From Stenotrophomonas maltophilia (GTDB taxonomy: Bacteria; Pseudomonadota; Gammaproteobacteria; Xanthomonadales; Xanthomonadaceae): a stretch of DNA of 64,000 nt. The position numbers and the translations under genes are program-made. Within the stretch, counting starts at the first letter, position 1. Each line of letters starts with the position of its first letter. The notes beneath the pieces were generated by a model. The model saw nothing but the letters and a program-made list of their open reading frames with translations. It did not search any database and was not told the DNA's origin. The stretch covers positions 1 through 64,000 of the forward strand of contig NZ_NIVS01000032.1 of assembly GCF_002205165.1 (NCBI RefSeq), in the 5' to 3' direction. Shown in pieces: positions 25,312 through 34,346 of this stretch.

Positions 25312-26679
25312 TCAGACTGTCCAGCCGGGGTGTTCTGTCGCCGCCACATGCATCAGCTGATCCAGCTGGCGCAGCGCCCGATGCAGTTCCTGCCGATGGG
25401 CGGCCGCGCCCAATGAAATCCGCACCGCATCGTTGATCGCCACACCTTCAGGCGTGAACGCTGAAGACGGTGCGATGCCCAGGCCCTGCAGGCGCGCGGC
25501 GTGGGTCAGGCTGGCATCGGTCCAGTGTGCGGGAAGACGGCACCAGGCATGCACACCCGCGCAGTGCTGCAGGAACCGGGGCGACAACGCCGACCGCGCC
25601 AGATAGCGGCGCTCGGCGGCCTCTTCCTGCACCAGTTTCAGCATCGCCTGCGCCGAGCCGTCCAGGATCAGCTGCGTCACCAGGGCATTCATCAGCGGCG
25701 GCGCCATCAGGTTGACCGCCCGCAGCGCGTCCAGCACCGGCTGCCGGTCCATGCCCTCGGGCAGGCGCACGAAGCCGGTGTGCAGCCCGGGGCTCAGGCA
25801 TTTGGACAGCGTGGAGATGTAACAGGTGTGCCGTGGCGCCAGCAGGGCGAGCGGGGCAGGGGCATCGTCCAGCAGCAGCCAGTAGGGATCGTCTTCGATC
25901 AACTGCAGGTTCTGCGCGCGGATCACCTCGGCGAGTGCCTCGCGGCGTGCCGCCGGCACCGTGTGGGCGGTGGGGTTCTGTGCGGTCGGGTTGAGATAGA
26001 CCACGCGCGCGCCCTGTTTTTTCGCGGCGCGCGCCAGCGCATCCGGGCGCATCCCGTGTTCGTCGCACTCGACCACCTGAAGGCGCCGCTGCAGCACCCG
26101 CGCCGCGTGCAGCAGGCCGGGGTAGACCAGCGGCTCGCACAGAATCGTGTCACCGGCATCGGTCAAGGCCAGCAGCAGGGCCGACAGCGCGGCCTGAGCG
26201 CCTTCCGTGACGATCAATGTGTCGGCATCGACCCTGCCAAGGATCGGCTTGAGCCATTGTTGCGCGGCCCGATGATCCGCCCGGCTTCCGCCACCCACGT
26301 GATAGGTCATCAGGTTGCCGACGTCGCTGCGGCTGAGCACCGATGACAGGCCACGCTGCAGCATGTCCGCCACCTGGCCGCCGCCGGGGCTGGGTGGCAG
26401 GTTCATGCTCAGGTCCACCAGCTGGGTGAGCTCCACCTGCGGCGGCGCAACGAACGAACCCAGCGGGCCGCGCGCATCGATCAGCCCGCGCTTGCGGGCC
26501 TCGGTGAAGGCACGGGTGATCGTGGTCAGGTCCACGCCGAGCTCCGTGGCCAGCGCGCGCTGTGCGGGCAGGCGTTGGCCGGGGCGAAGCGCACCTGACC
26601 AGACCGCCCGCTCCAGGGCCTGCACGATGCGCAGGTACACCGGCCCGTGGCCGTCGGCGATCAGGGGGCTCCATTCCAT
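25312..26679 (-). CDS. MocR-type (GntR-HTH plus aminotransferase) regulator
   Basis: 455 aa. N-terminal GntR winged helix at residues 1-75 (VYLRIVQALERAVWSGALRPGQRLPAQRALATELGV), then a class I aminotransferase-like domain with the PLP lysine in YISTLSKCLSPGLHTGF and YLNPTAQNPTAHT. MocR proteins use PLP or its adducts to control vitamin B6, GABA or other amine genes. The divergent neighbour is cyoA, which is not a usual MocR target. A perfect 17-bp palindrome lies 33 bp upstream of its start (26712-26728). Confidence 0.87.
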   Translation of the reverse strand: MEWSPLIADGHGPVYLRIVQALERAVWSGALRPGQRLPAQRALATELGVDLTTITRAFTEARKRGLIDARGPLGSFVAPPQVELTQLVDLSMNLPPSPGGGQVADMLQRGLSSVLSRSDVGNLMTYHVGGGSRADHRAAQQWLKPILGRVDADTLIVTEGAQAALSALLLALTDAGDTILCEPLVYPGLLHAARVLQRRLQVVECDEHGMRPDALARAAKKQGARVVYLNPTAQNPTAHTVPAARREALAEVIRAQNLQLIEDDPYWLLLDDAPAPLALLAPRHTCYISTLSKCLSPGLHTGFVRLPEGMDRQPVLDALRAVNLMAPPLMNALVTQLILDGSAQAMLKLVQEEAAERRYLARSALSPRFLQHCAGVHAWCRLPAHWTDASLTHAARLQGLGIAPSSAFTPEGVAINDAVRISLGAAAHRQELHRALRQLDQLMHVAATEHPGWTV

Positions 26680-26711
26680 GCGCGCATGGTACCCGCGCCG
26701 GACAGAGCGGC

Positions 26712-26728
26712 TGCGACAGTGTGTCGCA
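26712..26728. promoter_or_regulatory. Perfect palindrome in the mocR-cyoA divergent region
   Basis: TGCGACA-GTG-TGTCGCA. Right after it, ATCATGT is directly repeated at 26728-26734 and 26739-26745. Either could be the MocR operator, since MocR sites are often direct repeats. The palindrome could instead serve a regulator of cyo. Confidence 0.5.
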
Positions 26729-26774
26729 TCATGTATGGATCATGTCGTTGCCTAACGTACGCGGCTGCGGCGGG

Positions 26775-26808
26775 CACCCCCCATGCATATCGGTCATGCA
26801 GGGGGGTG
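26775..26808 (+). promoter_or_regulatory. G/C-run hairpin upstream of cyoA
   Basis: CACCCCCC (26775-26782), a bulged A, then TGCAT pair with ATGCA (26796-26800) and GGGGGGTG (26801-26808) around a 7-nt loop. It ends 61 bp before the cyoA start. It may be a leader hairpin or attenuator; a short T-run (26817-26820) lies 8 bp further on. Confidence 0.45.
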
Positions 26809-26869
26809 TTCGCCACTTTTCATGATCCGGGCCGCCCGGCCCGGCACTGCGTTGGAAGGGCCGTCACGC

Positions 26870-27844
26870 ATGAACCCCGCTACACATTCCGCTCGCCGCG
26901 CCACGCTGGCCGGTCGAGCCCGCGCCGGACGCTGGTTCGGCCTGGCAGCGCTGCTGCCACTGCTCACCGGGTGCAAGAACCTGGAGCTGTTCAACCCCAT
27001 GGGCAGCATCGCCGAGCAGGAAATGCAGCTGATCCTGGTCTGTACCGGCCTGATGCTGCTGGTGGTCATCCCGGTGATCATCCTCACCCTGTACTTCGCC
27101 TGGCACTACCGCGAGTCCAACAAGAAGGCCACTTACGCACCCAACTGGTCGCACTCCACCGCCATCGAAGTGGTGGTGTGGACGATTCCGTGCCTGATCG
27201 TGGTCGTGCTCGGCGTGCTGATCTGGAAGAGCACCCACGCGCTGGATCCCTACCGTCCGATCGAATCGGACACGCCCGCGCTGCGCGTGGAAGTGGTCTC
27301 GCTCAACTGGAAGTGGCTGTTCATCTACCCGGACCACAATGTGGCCACGGTCAATGAGCTGGTGATGCCGGTCGATACGCCGGTCGCGTTCAAGCTGACC
27401 TCCGAATCGATGATGAATGCCTTCTTCGTGCCCCAGCTGGGCAGCATGGTCTACACCATGCCGGCGATGCAGACCCGCCTGCACCTGATCGGGCATACGC
27501 CGGGCACCTACGCCGGCATGTCTTCGGCGTACAGCGGCTCGGGCTTCTCGGACATGAAGTTCGATGCGCGGGTGGTGACGGCGGCGGACTTCGACCAGTG
27601 GCTGGCGCAGTCGCGCGGCACCGCCGTCCATCTGGACCAGGCCCGCTTGGCCGAGCTGGAGAAGCCGACCCACGGCGCGCCGATGCAGCGCTTCGCCAGC
27701 GTCGATACCGGCCTGTTCGACAGCATCCTGCGCCGCTACGGCGGCATGCCCGACGACGAAATCTGCCTGCCCGGCGAAGAACCCGGCGCGACATCCCAAC
27801 TCGTAAGCCTGGCCGCGTCTGCCAGCCGTACCGCGGAGAACTGA
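26870..27844 (+). CDS. cyoA: Cytochrome bo3 ubiquinol oxidase subunit II
   Basis: 324 aa. Start ATG 26870 follows GGAAGGG. Lipoprotein signal with lipobox LLTGC (Cys35), two transmembrane helices (about 48-75 and 92-115), then a periplasmic cupredoxin domain ([48 protein letters not shown]). The CuA ligands of cytochrome c oxidases are absent, as expected for a quinol oxidase. First gene of cyoABCD; cyoB begins 2 bp after its stop. Confidence 0.95.
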   Translation: MNPATHSARRATLAGRARAGRWFGLAALLPLLTGCKNLELFNPMGSIAEQEMQLILVCTGLMLLVVIPVIILTLYFAWHYRESNKKATYAPNWSHSTAIEVVVWTIPCLIVVVLGVLIWKSTHALDPYRPIESDTPALRVEVVSLNWKWLFIYPDHNVATVNELVMPVDTPVAFKLTSESMMNAFFVPQLGSMVYTMPAMQTRLHLIGHTPGTYAGMSSAYSGSGFSDMKFDARVVTAADFDQWLAQSRGTAVHLDQARLAELEKPTHGAPMQRFASVDTGLFDSILRRYGGMPDDEICLPGEEPGATSQLVSLAASASRTAEN

Positions 27845-27846
27845 TT

Positions 27847-29826
27847 GTGCTTGGAAAGTTGAACCTCGAAGCGATTCCCTACCACGACCCGATCATCATG
27901 TCGGCATTGGTGGGCTCGCTGCTGCTGGGCGTGGCGATCGTCGCGGCCATCACCTATTACAAGAAGTGGGGCTACATCTGGACCGAGTGGATCACCTCGG
28001 TGGACCACAAGAAGATCGGCGTGATGTACATCATCCTGGCCCTGGTCATGCTGGTGCGCGGCTTCGCCGATGCGCTGATGATGCGGGCCCAGCAGGCCAT
28101 CGCCGCCAACGACAGTGCCGGCTACCTGCCGCCGGAGCACTACGACCAGATCTTCACCGCGCATGGCGTGATCATGATCTTCTTCGTGGCCACCCCGCTC
28201 ATCGTCGGCCTGATGAACATCGTGGTGCCGCTGCAGATCGGCGCGCGCGACGTCGCCTTCCCGTTCGTCAACTCGCTCAGCTTCTGGCTGTCGGCGGTGG
28301 GCGCGGTGCTGGTGATGCTGTCGATGTTCGTCGGCGACTTCGCTGCGACCGGCTGGGTGGCGTATCCGCCGCTGTCCGGAATCGAGTACAGCCCCACGGT
28401 GGGCGTGGACTATTACATCTGGTCACTGCAGGTCTCAGGCATCGGCACCACGCTGACCGGCCTGAACTTCATCGTCACCATCCTCAAGATGCGTGCACCG
28501 GGCATGGACCTGATGAAGATGCCGGTGTTCACCTGGACCGCGCTGATCACCAACATCCTGATCGTGGCGATCTTCCCGGTGCTGACCGCGACCCTGGCGC
28601 TGCTGACCATGGACCGCTATTTCGGGATGCACTTCTTCACCAATGACGCCGGCGGCAACGCCATGATGTACGTCAACCTGATCTGGATCTGGGGGCACCC
28701 GGAAGTCTACGTGCTGATCCTGCCGTGCTTCGGTGCGTTCTCGGAGATCATTGCCACGTTCTCGGGCAAGCCGCTGTTCGGCTACCGCTCGATGGTCTAT
28801 GCGACCTCCTCGATCGGCATCCTGTCGTTCTTCGTGTGGCTGCACCACTTCTTCACCATGGGCTCGGGCGCGAACGTGAATGCCTTCTTCGGCATCATGA
28901 CCTCGATCATCTCGATCCCTACCGGCGTGAAGCTGTTCAACTGGCTGTTCACCATGTACCGCGGGCGGATCCGCTACCACTCCTCGACGATGTGGACGAT
29001 CGGCTTCATGGTCACCTTCGCCCTGGGCGGCATGACCGGCGTGATGCTGGCGATCCCGGGCGCGGATTTCGTGCTGCACAACAGCCTGTTCCTGATCGCG
29101 CACTTCCACAACGTGATCATCGGTGGCGTGGTGTTCGGCTGCCTGGCCGGCATCAGCTTCTGGTTCCCGAAGGCCTTTGGGTTCACCCTCAACGAGCGCT
29201 GGGGCAAGATTTCGTTCTGGTGCTGGCTGGTCGGCTTCTACCTGGCCTTCATGCCGCTGTACGTGCTCGGCTTCAAGGGCATGACCCGCCGCATGAACCA
29301 CTACGGCGTGGAGGGTTACCAGCCGTGGCTGATCGTGGCCGCCATCGGTGCACTGGTGATCGCAGCCGGCATCGCCGCGATGTTCATCCAGTTCTATGTC
29401 AGCGTGCGTGACCGCAAGGCCAACATGGACCTCACCGGCGACCCGTGGAACGCGCGCAGTCTGGAGTGGGCCACCTCTTCGCCGCCGCCGTTCTACAACT
29501 TCGCCAAGCTGCCCGCGATCACCTCGGTGGAACAGCATTGGGACGACAAGCAGCACGGCCGTGCCTGGCAGCGCCAGGACAGCTACGAGGACATCCACAT
29601 GCCGCGCAACACCGCCTCCGGCGTGGTGATCTCGGTGTTCAGCCTGGTGCTGTGCTTCGCTCTGGTCTGGCACATGTGGGTGCTGGCCGGCATCGGCCTG
29701 ATCGGCGTGATCGCGACCTTCGTGCTGCGCTCGTACGACCGTGATGTGGACTACTACGTGCCCGCCGCCGAGGTGAAGCGCATTGAAGACGCGCACTTCG
29801 CGCAGATGGAAGGAGCCAAGGCATGA
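27847..29826 (+). CDS. cyoB: Cytochrome bo3 ubiquinol oxidase subunit I
   Basis: 659 aa. Translation starts at GTG 27847, aligning [14 protein letters not shown] with FGKLSLDAVPFHEP of E. coli CyoB. About 15 transmembrane helices. The heme-copper centre shows WGHPEVY (CuB His and the cross-linked Tyr), HH in [10 protein letters not shown], and HFHNVIIGG (high-spin heme His). Quinol-binding and D-channel segments are conserved ([17 protein letters not shown] near the end). It reduces O2 to water with ubiquinol electrons and pumps protons. Overlaps cyoC by 4 bp. Confidence 0.96.
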   Translation: MLGKLNLEAIPYHDPIIMSALVGSLLLGVAIVAAITYYKKWGYIWTEWITSVDHKKIGVMYIILALVMLVRGFADALMMRAQQAIAANDSAGYLPPEHYDQIFTAHGVIMIFFVATPLIVGLMNIVVPLQIGARDVAFPFVNSLSFWLSAVGAVLVMLSMFVGDFAATGWVAYPPLSGIEYSPTVGVDYYIWSLQVSGIGTTLTGLNFIVTILKMRAPGMDLMKMPVFTWTALITNILIVAIFPVLTATLALLTMDRYFGMHFFTNDAGGNAMMYVNLIWIWGHPEVYVLILPCFGAFSEIIATFSGKPLFGYRSMVYATSSIGILSFFVWLHHFFTMGSGANVNAFFGIMTSIISIPTGVKLFNWLFTMYRGRIRYHSSTMWTIGFMVTFALGGMTGVMLAIPGADFVLHNSLFLIAHFHNVIIGGVVFGCLAGISFWFPKAFGFTLNERWGKISFWCWLVGFYLAFMPLYVLGFKGMTRRMNHYGVEGYQPWLIVAAIGALVIAAGIAAMFIQFYVSVRDRKANMDLTGDPWNARSLEWATSSPPPFYNFAKLPAITSVEQHWDDKQHGRAWQRQDSYEDIHMPRNTASGVVISVFSLVLCFALVWHMWVLAGIGLIGVIATFVLRSYDRDVDYYVPAAEVKRIEDAHFAQMEGAKA

Positions 29827-30461
29827 GCGGCGATACCCTGACCGCTGCCACGCAGCACGGGCAGCTCGCGGTCGGTCATCACGACCACGCCCATGAGCAC
29901 CACGACGATGGCAACAAGACCGTCGTCGGGTTCTGGATGTACCTTATGGGCGACTGCCTGATCTTCGCGGTGCTGTTCGCCACCTTCGGCGTGCTGCTCA
30001 ACGGAACGGCCGACGGCCCCAGCGGCAAGGAACTGTTCAAGCTCGGTTTCGTGCTCTCCGAAACGGTGGTGCTGCTGCTCAGCAGCTTCACCTTCGGCCT
30101 GGCGATGCTCGGCATGCAGGCGGGCAAGCGCAACCAGGTGGTGGGCTGGCTGGCCGTGACCGGCGTGCTCGGTGCGGTCTTCATCGGCATGGAGCTGTAT
30201 GAGTTCGCCGAGCTGATCCACGAAGGCGCAACGCCGGATGTGAGCGCCTACCTCTCGGCCTACTTCACGCTGGTGGCCACCCACGGCCTGCACGTCACCT
30301 TTGGCCTCCTGTGGCTGGCGATCATGATCCACCAGGTGCTGAAGTTCGGCCTGGACGGCATCGTGCGCCGTCGCCTGGCGTGCCTGAGCCTGTTCTGGCA
30401 CTTCCTGGATCTGATCTGGATCTGTGTGTTCACCTTCGTCTACCTGAGGGAGTTTGTATGA
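29823..30461 (+). CDS. cyoC: Cytochrome bo3 ubiquinol oxidase subunit III
   Basis: 212 aa with five transmembrane helices, as in E. coli CyoC. A His-rich cytoplasmic N-terminus ([13 protein letters not shown]) precedes the core; [21 protein letters not shown] and [17 protein letters not shown] are family signatures. It overlaps cyoB and cyoD by 4 bp each, so the operon is tightly coupled. Confidence 0.95.
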   Translation: MSGDTLTAATQHGQLAVGHHDHAHEHHDDGNKTVVGFWMYLMGDCLIFAVLFATFGVLLNGTADGPSGKELFKLGFVLSETVVLLLSSFTFGLAMLGMQAGKRNQVVGWLAVTGVLGAVFIGMELYEFAELIHEGATPDVSAYLSAYFTLVATHGLHVTFGLLWLAIMIHQVLKFGLDGIVRRRLACLSLFWHFLDLIWICVFTFVYLREFV

Positions 30462-30811
30462 GCGCGAACGCGCCTGATGCCGACCACGGTGGCGGCCACG
30501 CCACCCTGAAGGGCTACATCCTCGGCCTGCTGCTGTGCCTGGTCCTGACCGGCGCCTCGTTCGGCGTGGTCATGACCGATCTGGTCCCGCAGCCGCTGCG
30601 GCTGACCGCCATCGTGGTGCTGTGCGTGGTCCAGCTGGTCGCCCAGCTGGTGCTGTTCCTGCATATCGGGGCAGGGCGCAGCCAGCGCGAGAACACCGGC
30701 ATCTTCCTGTGCACCGCGTTCCTGATCGCCATCGTGGTGGCCGGTTCGCTATGGGTGATGCACAACGCCAACCTCAACATGATGCCGATGCAGATGTCGG
30801 GCACGCCATGA
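30458..30811 (+). CDS. cyoD: Cytochrome bo3 ubiquinol oxidase subunit IV
   Basis: 117 aa from ATG 30458. Three transmembrane helices (LKGYILGLLLCLVLTGASFG, then VVLCVVQLVAQLVLFLHI, then FLIAIVVAGSLWVMHNAN). This is the small assembly subunit of bo3 oxidase. cyoE (heme O synthase), usually next in E. coli, is missing; two copper-chaperone genes follow instead, again with a 4-bp overlap. Confidence 0.93.
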   Translation: MSANAPDADHGGGHATLKGYILGLLLCLVLTGASFGVVMTDLVPQPLRLTAIVVLCVVQLVAQLVLFLHIGAGRSQRENTGIFLCTAFLIAIVVAGSLWVMHNANLNMMPMQMSGTP

Positions 30812-31290
30812 GCCGGTCATCCTGCGCAGCCCTGCTGGCCGGGCTGCTGCTGTCCTCTCCCGTGATGCCGGTGGTGGCTGCGGCCCCGCAGGCCCACACC
30901 GCGGCAACGGTGTCGGTCAGCGATCCCTGGGTGCGCCTGCCACCGCCGGCGGCGACTGTAGCCGCCGGATACGTGCAGCTGCACAACGGCGGCGGTGAGG
31001 ACCGGCTGCTGTCGGCCGCGTCCCCGGCGTTTGCCGAGGTGCAGATCCATGCCATGCGCATGGACGGTGAAGTGATGCGCATGCAGGCGCTGCCCGATGG
31101 CCTGGCCGTGCCGGAGGGCCAGACCGTTGCGCTGCAGCCCGGTGGCTATCACCTGATGCTGCTCAAGCCGCGGCGGCCGTTGTCGGCCGGGCAGACGGTG
31201 CGGGTCACGCTCCGCTTCGCCCGCAGTGCACCGCAGGTGGTGGACTTCAGCGTGCGCGATGGCCTGGCGCTGCACGGAGCGGCGAAGTGA
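30808..31290 (+). CDS. Periplasmic Cu(I) chaperone, PCuAC family
   Basis: 160 aa with a signal peptide (1-26, ending VVAAA). The PCuAC domain has the copper motif spread over IHAMRMDGEVMRMQ and PGGYHLMLL, the H-M-x10-M-x21-H-x-M pattern of the family. It delivers Cu(I) to oxidases in the periplasm, usually with SCO. Its place inside the cyo operon, overlapping both cyoD and the SCO gene, points to metallation of the CuB site of this oxidase. Confidence 0.88.
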   Translation: MSRSSCAALLAGLLLSSPVMPVVAAAPQAHTAATVSVSDPWVRLPPPAATVAAGYVQLHNGGGEDRLLSAASPAFAEVQIHAMRMDGEVMRMQALPDGLAVPEGQTVALQPGGYHLMLLKPRRPLSAGQTVRVTLRFARSAPQVVDFSVRDGLALHGAAK

Positions 31291-31856
31291 GGCGCTGGGT
31301 CGCCGCGGGCATCGTGACGGTGGCGCTGCTGGCCGGTTGCGCCGATGGCCAGGCGCCGGTGATGGGCCAGGCGGCACTCGGGGCGGTCAAGCTGGAGAGC
31401 AGCGACGGACGTACGCTTGCGATCCGCGACCTGCAGGGCACGCCGACGCTGCTGTTCTTCGGCTTCACCCATTGCCCCGAGGTGTGCCCGCTGAGCCTGG
31501 TCAAGGCGGTGCAGATCAAACGGCTGCTGGGCCCCGCGGCAGAGCAGCTGCAGGTGGCCTTCGTCACCGTCGACCCACAGCGCGATACGCCCGAGCACCT
31601 GCACCAGTACCTGGCGGCCTTCGATACGACGTTCCTGGGCCTGGCCGGCGACGAGGCCGGTACCCGTGCCATCGCCGAGAGCCTGGGGGTGAGTTATCGT
31701 CGCGTCGGCGAAGGGGATATGGCGACCTTCGAGCACACCGCGTCGTGGTTCCTGCTCGGTGCTGACGGCCAGCTGCAGGATGTCTACGGCTATGCAATGA
31801 GCGAACAGGATATCGTCGAGAAGCTGCGCGTGCGGCTGGCCGGGGCCGGCACGTGA
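31287..31856 (+). CDS. SCO1/SenC family copper chaperone lipoprotein
   Basis: 189 aa starting at GTG 31287 (GTGA overlap with the previous stop). Lipobox LLAGC at residues 14-18. Thioredoxin fold with the copper-binding CPEVC motif, TVDPQRDTP, and the third ligand His in TFEHTASWFLL. It works with PCuAC in copper insertion or thiol maintenance. The gene ends the cyoABCD-PCuAC-SCO unit; the MFS gene starts 37 bp later and might be co-transcribed. Confidence 0.9.
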   Translation: MRRWVAAGIVTVALLAGCADGQAPVMGQAALGAVKLESSDGRTLAIRDLQGTPTLLFFGFTHCPEVCPLSLVKAVQIKRLLGPAAEQLQVAFVTVDPQRDTPEHLHQYLAAFDTTFLGLAGDEAGTRAIAESLGVSYRRVGEGDMATFEHTASWFLLGADGQLQDVYGYAMSEQDIVEKLRVRLAGAGT

Positions 31857-31893
31857 GGTCGGTGCAGGCCACTCCCCGAGCCATCGCACGGCC

Positions 31894-33381
31894 ATGAACC
31901 GCGCAGGCGCGCACCGCGCGGAGGCCGTGCTGCTGCTCGGTTCGGCCGGCTGTGCACTCACCGTGCTCGATACCAATGTGGTCGGCGTGGTGTTGCCGAC
32001 CATCGCCCGCGATCTGTCGGCCACCTTCGCGGATATCGAGTGGGTGGTCAGTGCCTACGTCCTGTGCTTCGCCTCACTGCTGTTGCCCGCCGGCACCCTG
32101 GCCGACCGGATCGGGCGTCGCCGCCTGTTCCTGATCGGTCTGAGCCTGTTCGCACTGACCTCGGTAGCCTGCGGGCTCGCCGGCACCGCCATGGCCTTGT
32201 ACCTGGCACGGGCCGGGCAGGGTGCGGCGGCAGCCTTCATGCTGGCACCGGCGCTGTCGCTGATCGGCCATGCACACCAGAGCCCGCCATCCCGCGCGCG
32301 TGCCTGGGCGATCTGGGGCGCGATCATGGGCTTGACCATGGTGCTCGCGCCACTGATCGGCGGTGCCATCGCCACCTGGGCAGGGTGGCGTTGGGCCTTC
32401 CATATCAATCTTCCCCTGTGCCTGTTGCTGGCCGGCCTGAGCGTGGTCTTCGTGCCCGAATCACGCGATCCGGTCAGGCGCCGCATCGATGTGCCGGGCG
32501 TGCTGCTGTTCGCCGGCAGCATGCTGTGCTGGACCTGGGCCTTGATCCGTGGGCCGGTGGAGGGCTGGGGCAGCGCCGCGGTGCTGCCGTGGCTGCTGGC
32601 CGGCACCGCGCTGGGCGCCGGCTTCATCGTGGTCGAACAGCGCCGTGCCCACCCCATGCTGGATCTGCGCCTGTTCCGTGCGCCGGCATTGGTCGGTGCG
32701 GTGCTGGCGATGTTCGCCTACGCCGCCTGCGTACAGGTGATGGCCTCGCTGCTGCCCTTGCTGCTGCAGAACGCCCGCGGTGACAGCGTGCTGCAGGCCG
32801 GCGTGCACATGCTGCCGTTCGCGCTGGCGATGCTGCTGCTGCCGTTCGTGGGCCGCCGGCTCGGCATGCGATGGGCGTCCGGTCGGATCCTGGCGCTGGG
32901 GCTGGGCGTTGCCGTGATCGGCAATCTCGGCATCGCGGTGGCACTGTGGGAGCACAGTCAGCTCGGCCTGCTGCTGGCGATGGCGGTGCTCGGCAGTGGG
33001 GGCGGCCTGCTCAATGGGGAAACGCAGAAGGCGATCATGAGCGTGATCCCGCCGGACCGCGCCGGCATGGCCTCGGGCATCAGCACCACCGCGCGCTTCT
33101 CCGGCATCCTGATCGGGTTCGCCACGCTGGGCGCGGTGCTGTCCAGCCACGTACGCGACGCTGCCCGCCACGCACTTGCCGAGGCCGGGCAGGCGGGCTC
33201 GCCCGCACTGATCGAGCGCGTGGTGGTCGGTGAACTGTCGGTACCCGGCGCGGCCCATGGCAGCCTGACGCTGCTGGCGCGCCAGGCCTATGCAGACGGC
33301 GCCGCGTATGCGTTCGTGACCGCGGCGGCGATGGCACTGGTGGCGATGTTGCTGACCAGCACGCTGATGAGCCGGCGCTAG
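31894..33381 (+). CDS. MFS drug transporter, DHA2 (EmrB/QacA-like) family
   Basis: 495 aa with about 14 transmembrane helices. Motif A is present (GTLADRIGRRRLFLIGL), as is the motif C-like APLIGGAIATWAGWRWAFHINLP, which together with DTNVVGVVLPTIARDL near the start is characteristic of DHA2 exporters. Likely a proton-driven efflux pump for hydrophobic or cationic compounds; no regulator or membrane-fusion partner is adjacent. It converges on the methyltransferase gene. Confidence 0.87.
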   Translation: MNRAGAHRAEAVLLLGSAGCALTVLDTNVVGVVLPTIARDLSATFADIEWVVSAYVLCFASLLLPAGTLADRIGRRRLFLIGLSLFALTSVACGLAGTAMALYLARAGQGAAAAFMLAPALSLIGHAHQSPPSRARAWAIWGAIMGLTMVLAPLIGGAIATWAGWRWAFHINLPLCLLLAGLSVVFVPESRDPVRRRIDVPGVLLFAGSMLCWTWALIRGPVEGWGSAAVLPWLLAGTALGAGFIVVEQRRAHPMLDLRLFRAPALVGAVLAMFAYAACVQVMASLLPLLLQNARGDSVLQAGVHMLPFALAMLLLPFVGRRLGMRWASGRILALGLGVAVIGNLGIAVALWEHSQLGLLLAMAVLGSGGGLLNGETQKAIMSVIPPDRAGMASGISTTARFSGILIGFATLGAVLSSHVRDAARHALAEAGQAGSPALIERVVVGELSVPGAAHGSLTLLARQAYADGAAYAFVTAAAMALVAMLLTSTLMSRR

Positions 33382-33427
33382 AGGGTCCGAAGGTCGCGAC
33401 CGCGCCTGGCGTGGTTCGGGCCGGCGG

Positions 33428-34261
33428 TCACCACGCGCGGGCGCGCACGTCCCAGCAGGCGGCGGTGAACGTCACCGAATCGCCGTCGACGAACGGCTCG
33501 AAGGCATGCAGCACCGCGGCGAGTACCTGGGTTCGGACGTTCGCAGCGAGGTCGGCATTGCGCAGCGCGCTCCCGACCGGTCCGAGCAGCGAGACGTACG
33601 TCGCCAGATCCGCACGGTCGATGCGGCACTCCACATCCAGCGGCAGCAGCTCGATATCCTCCCAGCCGCTGTCGCCCAGGATCTGCGCCACGCGGGCCTG
33701 ATCGGCAAACGCAAACTGACCGGGTGCGCCCGGCTGGCGCGGTGGCAAGCTCAGCCAGGGTGCCGCGGCGCGCTCGGCCGTGGTCATGAAGGCATTCTCA
33801 TCCGCCCCGCGCCAGGCCAGCGCCTGCAGCACCCCACCGCGTCTGGCGGCGCGCTGCAGCTGGCCGAACGCCTGCACCGGGTCATCGAAGAACATCACGC
33901 CGAAGCGCGACACGATCCGGTCCAGGCTCCCGGGCGCGAACGCGTGCTGCTGCGCATCGGCGACGATGAAATCCACCGCCAGTCCGGCTCGCTGCGCGCG
34001 CTCGCGCGCCAAGGCGATCATCGGGGCGGAGATGTCGACCCCGGTGAGGTGTGCATCCGGACCCAGGCGCCCGGCCATGCCCAGCGCCACCGCGCCGGTG
34101 CCGCAGCCCACATCCAGCACGCGCAGATCGTCGCCCGGCGCGATCGCGGCCAGCAGGTGGGTGGCCAGCGGCGCGAACATCTGGTCGAGAAGGCGCTGCG
34201 CATCCACCCAAGCCTCACCGGCCGGGCCATTCCATAACGCGTGCTGCGAGGTGTCGGTCAT
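33428..34261 (-). CDS. Class I SAM-dependent methyltransferase
   Basis: 277 aa from ATG 34261 (a longer frame to 34306 would place the start next to its own -10). SAM motif I VLDVGCGTGAVALGMA, motif II GVDISAPMIALARERA, motif IV DRIVSRFGVMFFDDP. Resembles UbiE/ArsM-like small-molecule methyltransferases; the substrate is unknown. The promoter is striking: a SoxR-type box lies 44-74 bp upstream, suggesting induction by redox-cycling compounds, so the enzyme may methylate a phenazine- or quinone-like toxin. Confidence 0.83.
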   Translation of the reverse strand: MTDTSQHALWNGPAGEAWVDAQRLLDQMFAPLATHLLAAIAPGDDLRVLDVGCGTGAVALGMAGRLGPDAHLTGVDISAPMIALARERAQRAGLAVDFIVADAQQHAFAPGSLDRIVSRFGVMFFDDPVQAFGQLQRAARRGGVLQALAWRGADENAFMTTAERAAAPWLSLPPRQPGAPGQFAFADQARVAQILGDSGWEDIELLPLDVECRIDRADLATYVSLLGPVGSALRNADLAANVRTQVLAAVLHAFEPFVDGDSVTFTAACWDVRARAW

Positions 34262-34304
34262 TGCGTGGCTCGATCTGGGCTTGCCAGTGGGAGAGGGAGA
34301 ACGC

Positions 34305-34335
34305 ACTGTGCCACCTCAACCAACGTTGAGGTCAA
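34305..34335 (-). promoter_or_regulatory. SoxR-type promoter/operator
   Basis: Read on the - strand: -35 TTGACC (34335-34330), exactly 19 bp, -10 CACAGT (34310-34305). The spacer carries CCTCAA-N6-TTGAGG, the SoxR box core, within an 8-bp-arm dyad ACCTCAAC-GTTG-GTTGAGGT (34313-34332). The next gene downstream is the methyltransferase (start 34261). No soxR gene lies in the window. Confidence 0.75.
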
Positions 34336-34346
34336 GTACGCAGGGC

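Noticed and set aside
26783..26869. Earlier start of cyoA at ATG 26783
   Set aside because: That ATG lies in the arm of a hairpin, the extension is not protein-like, and ATG 26870 has a good ribosome site and begins the lipoprotein signal.
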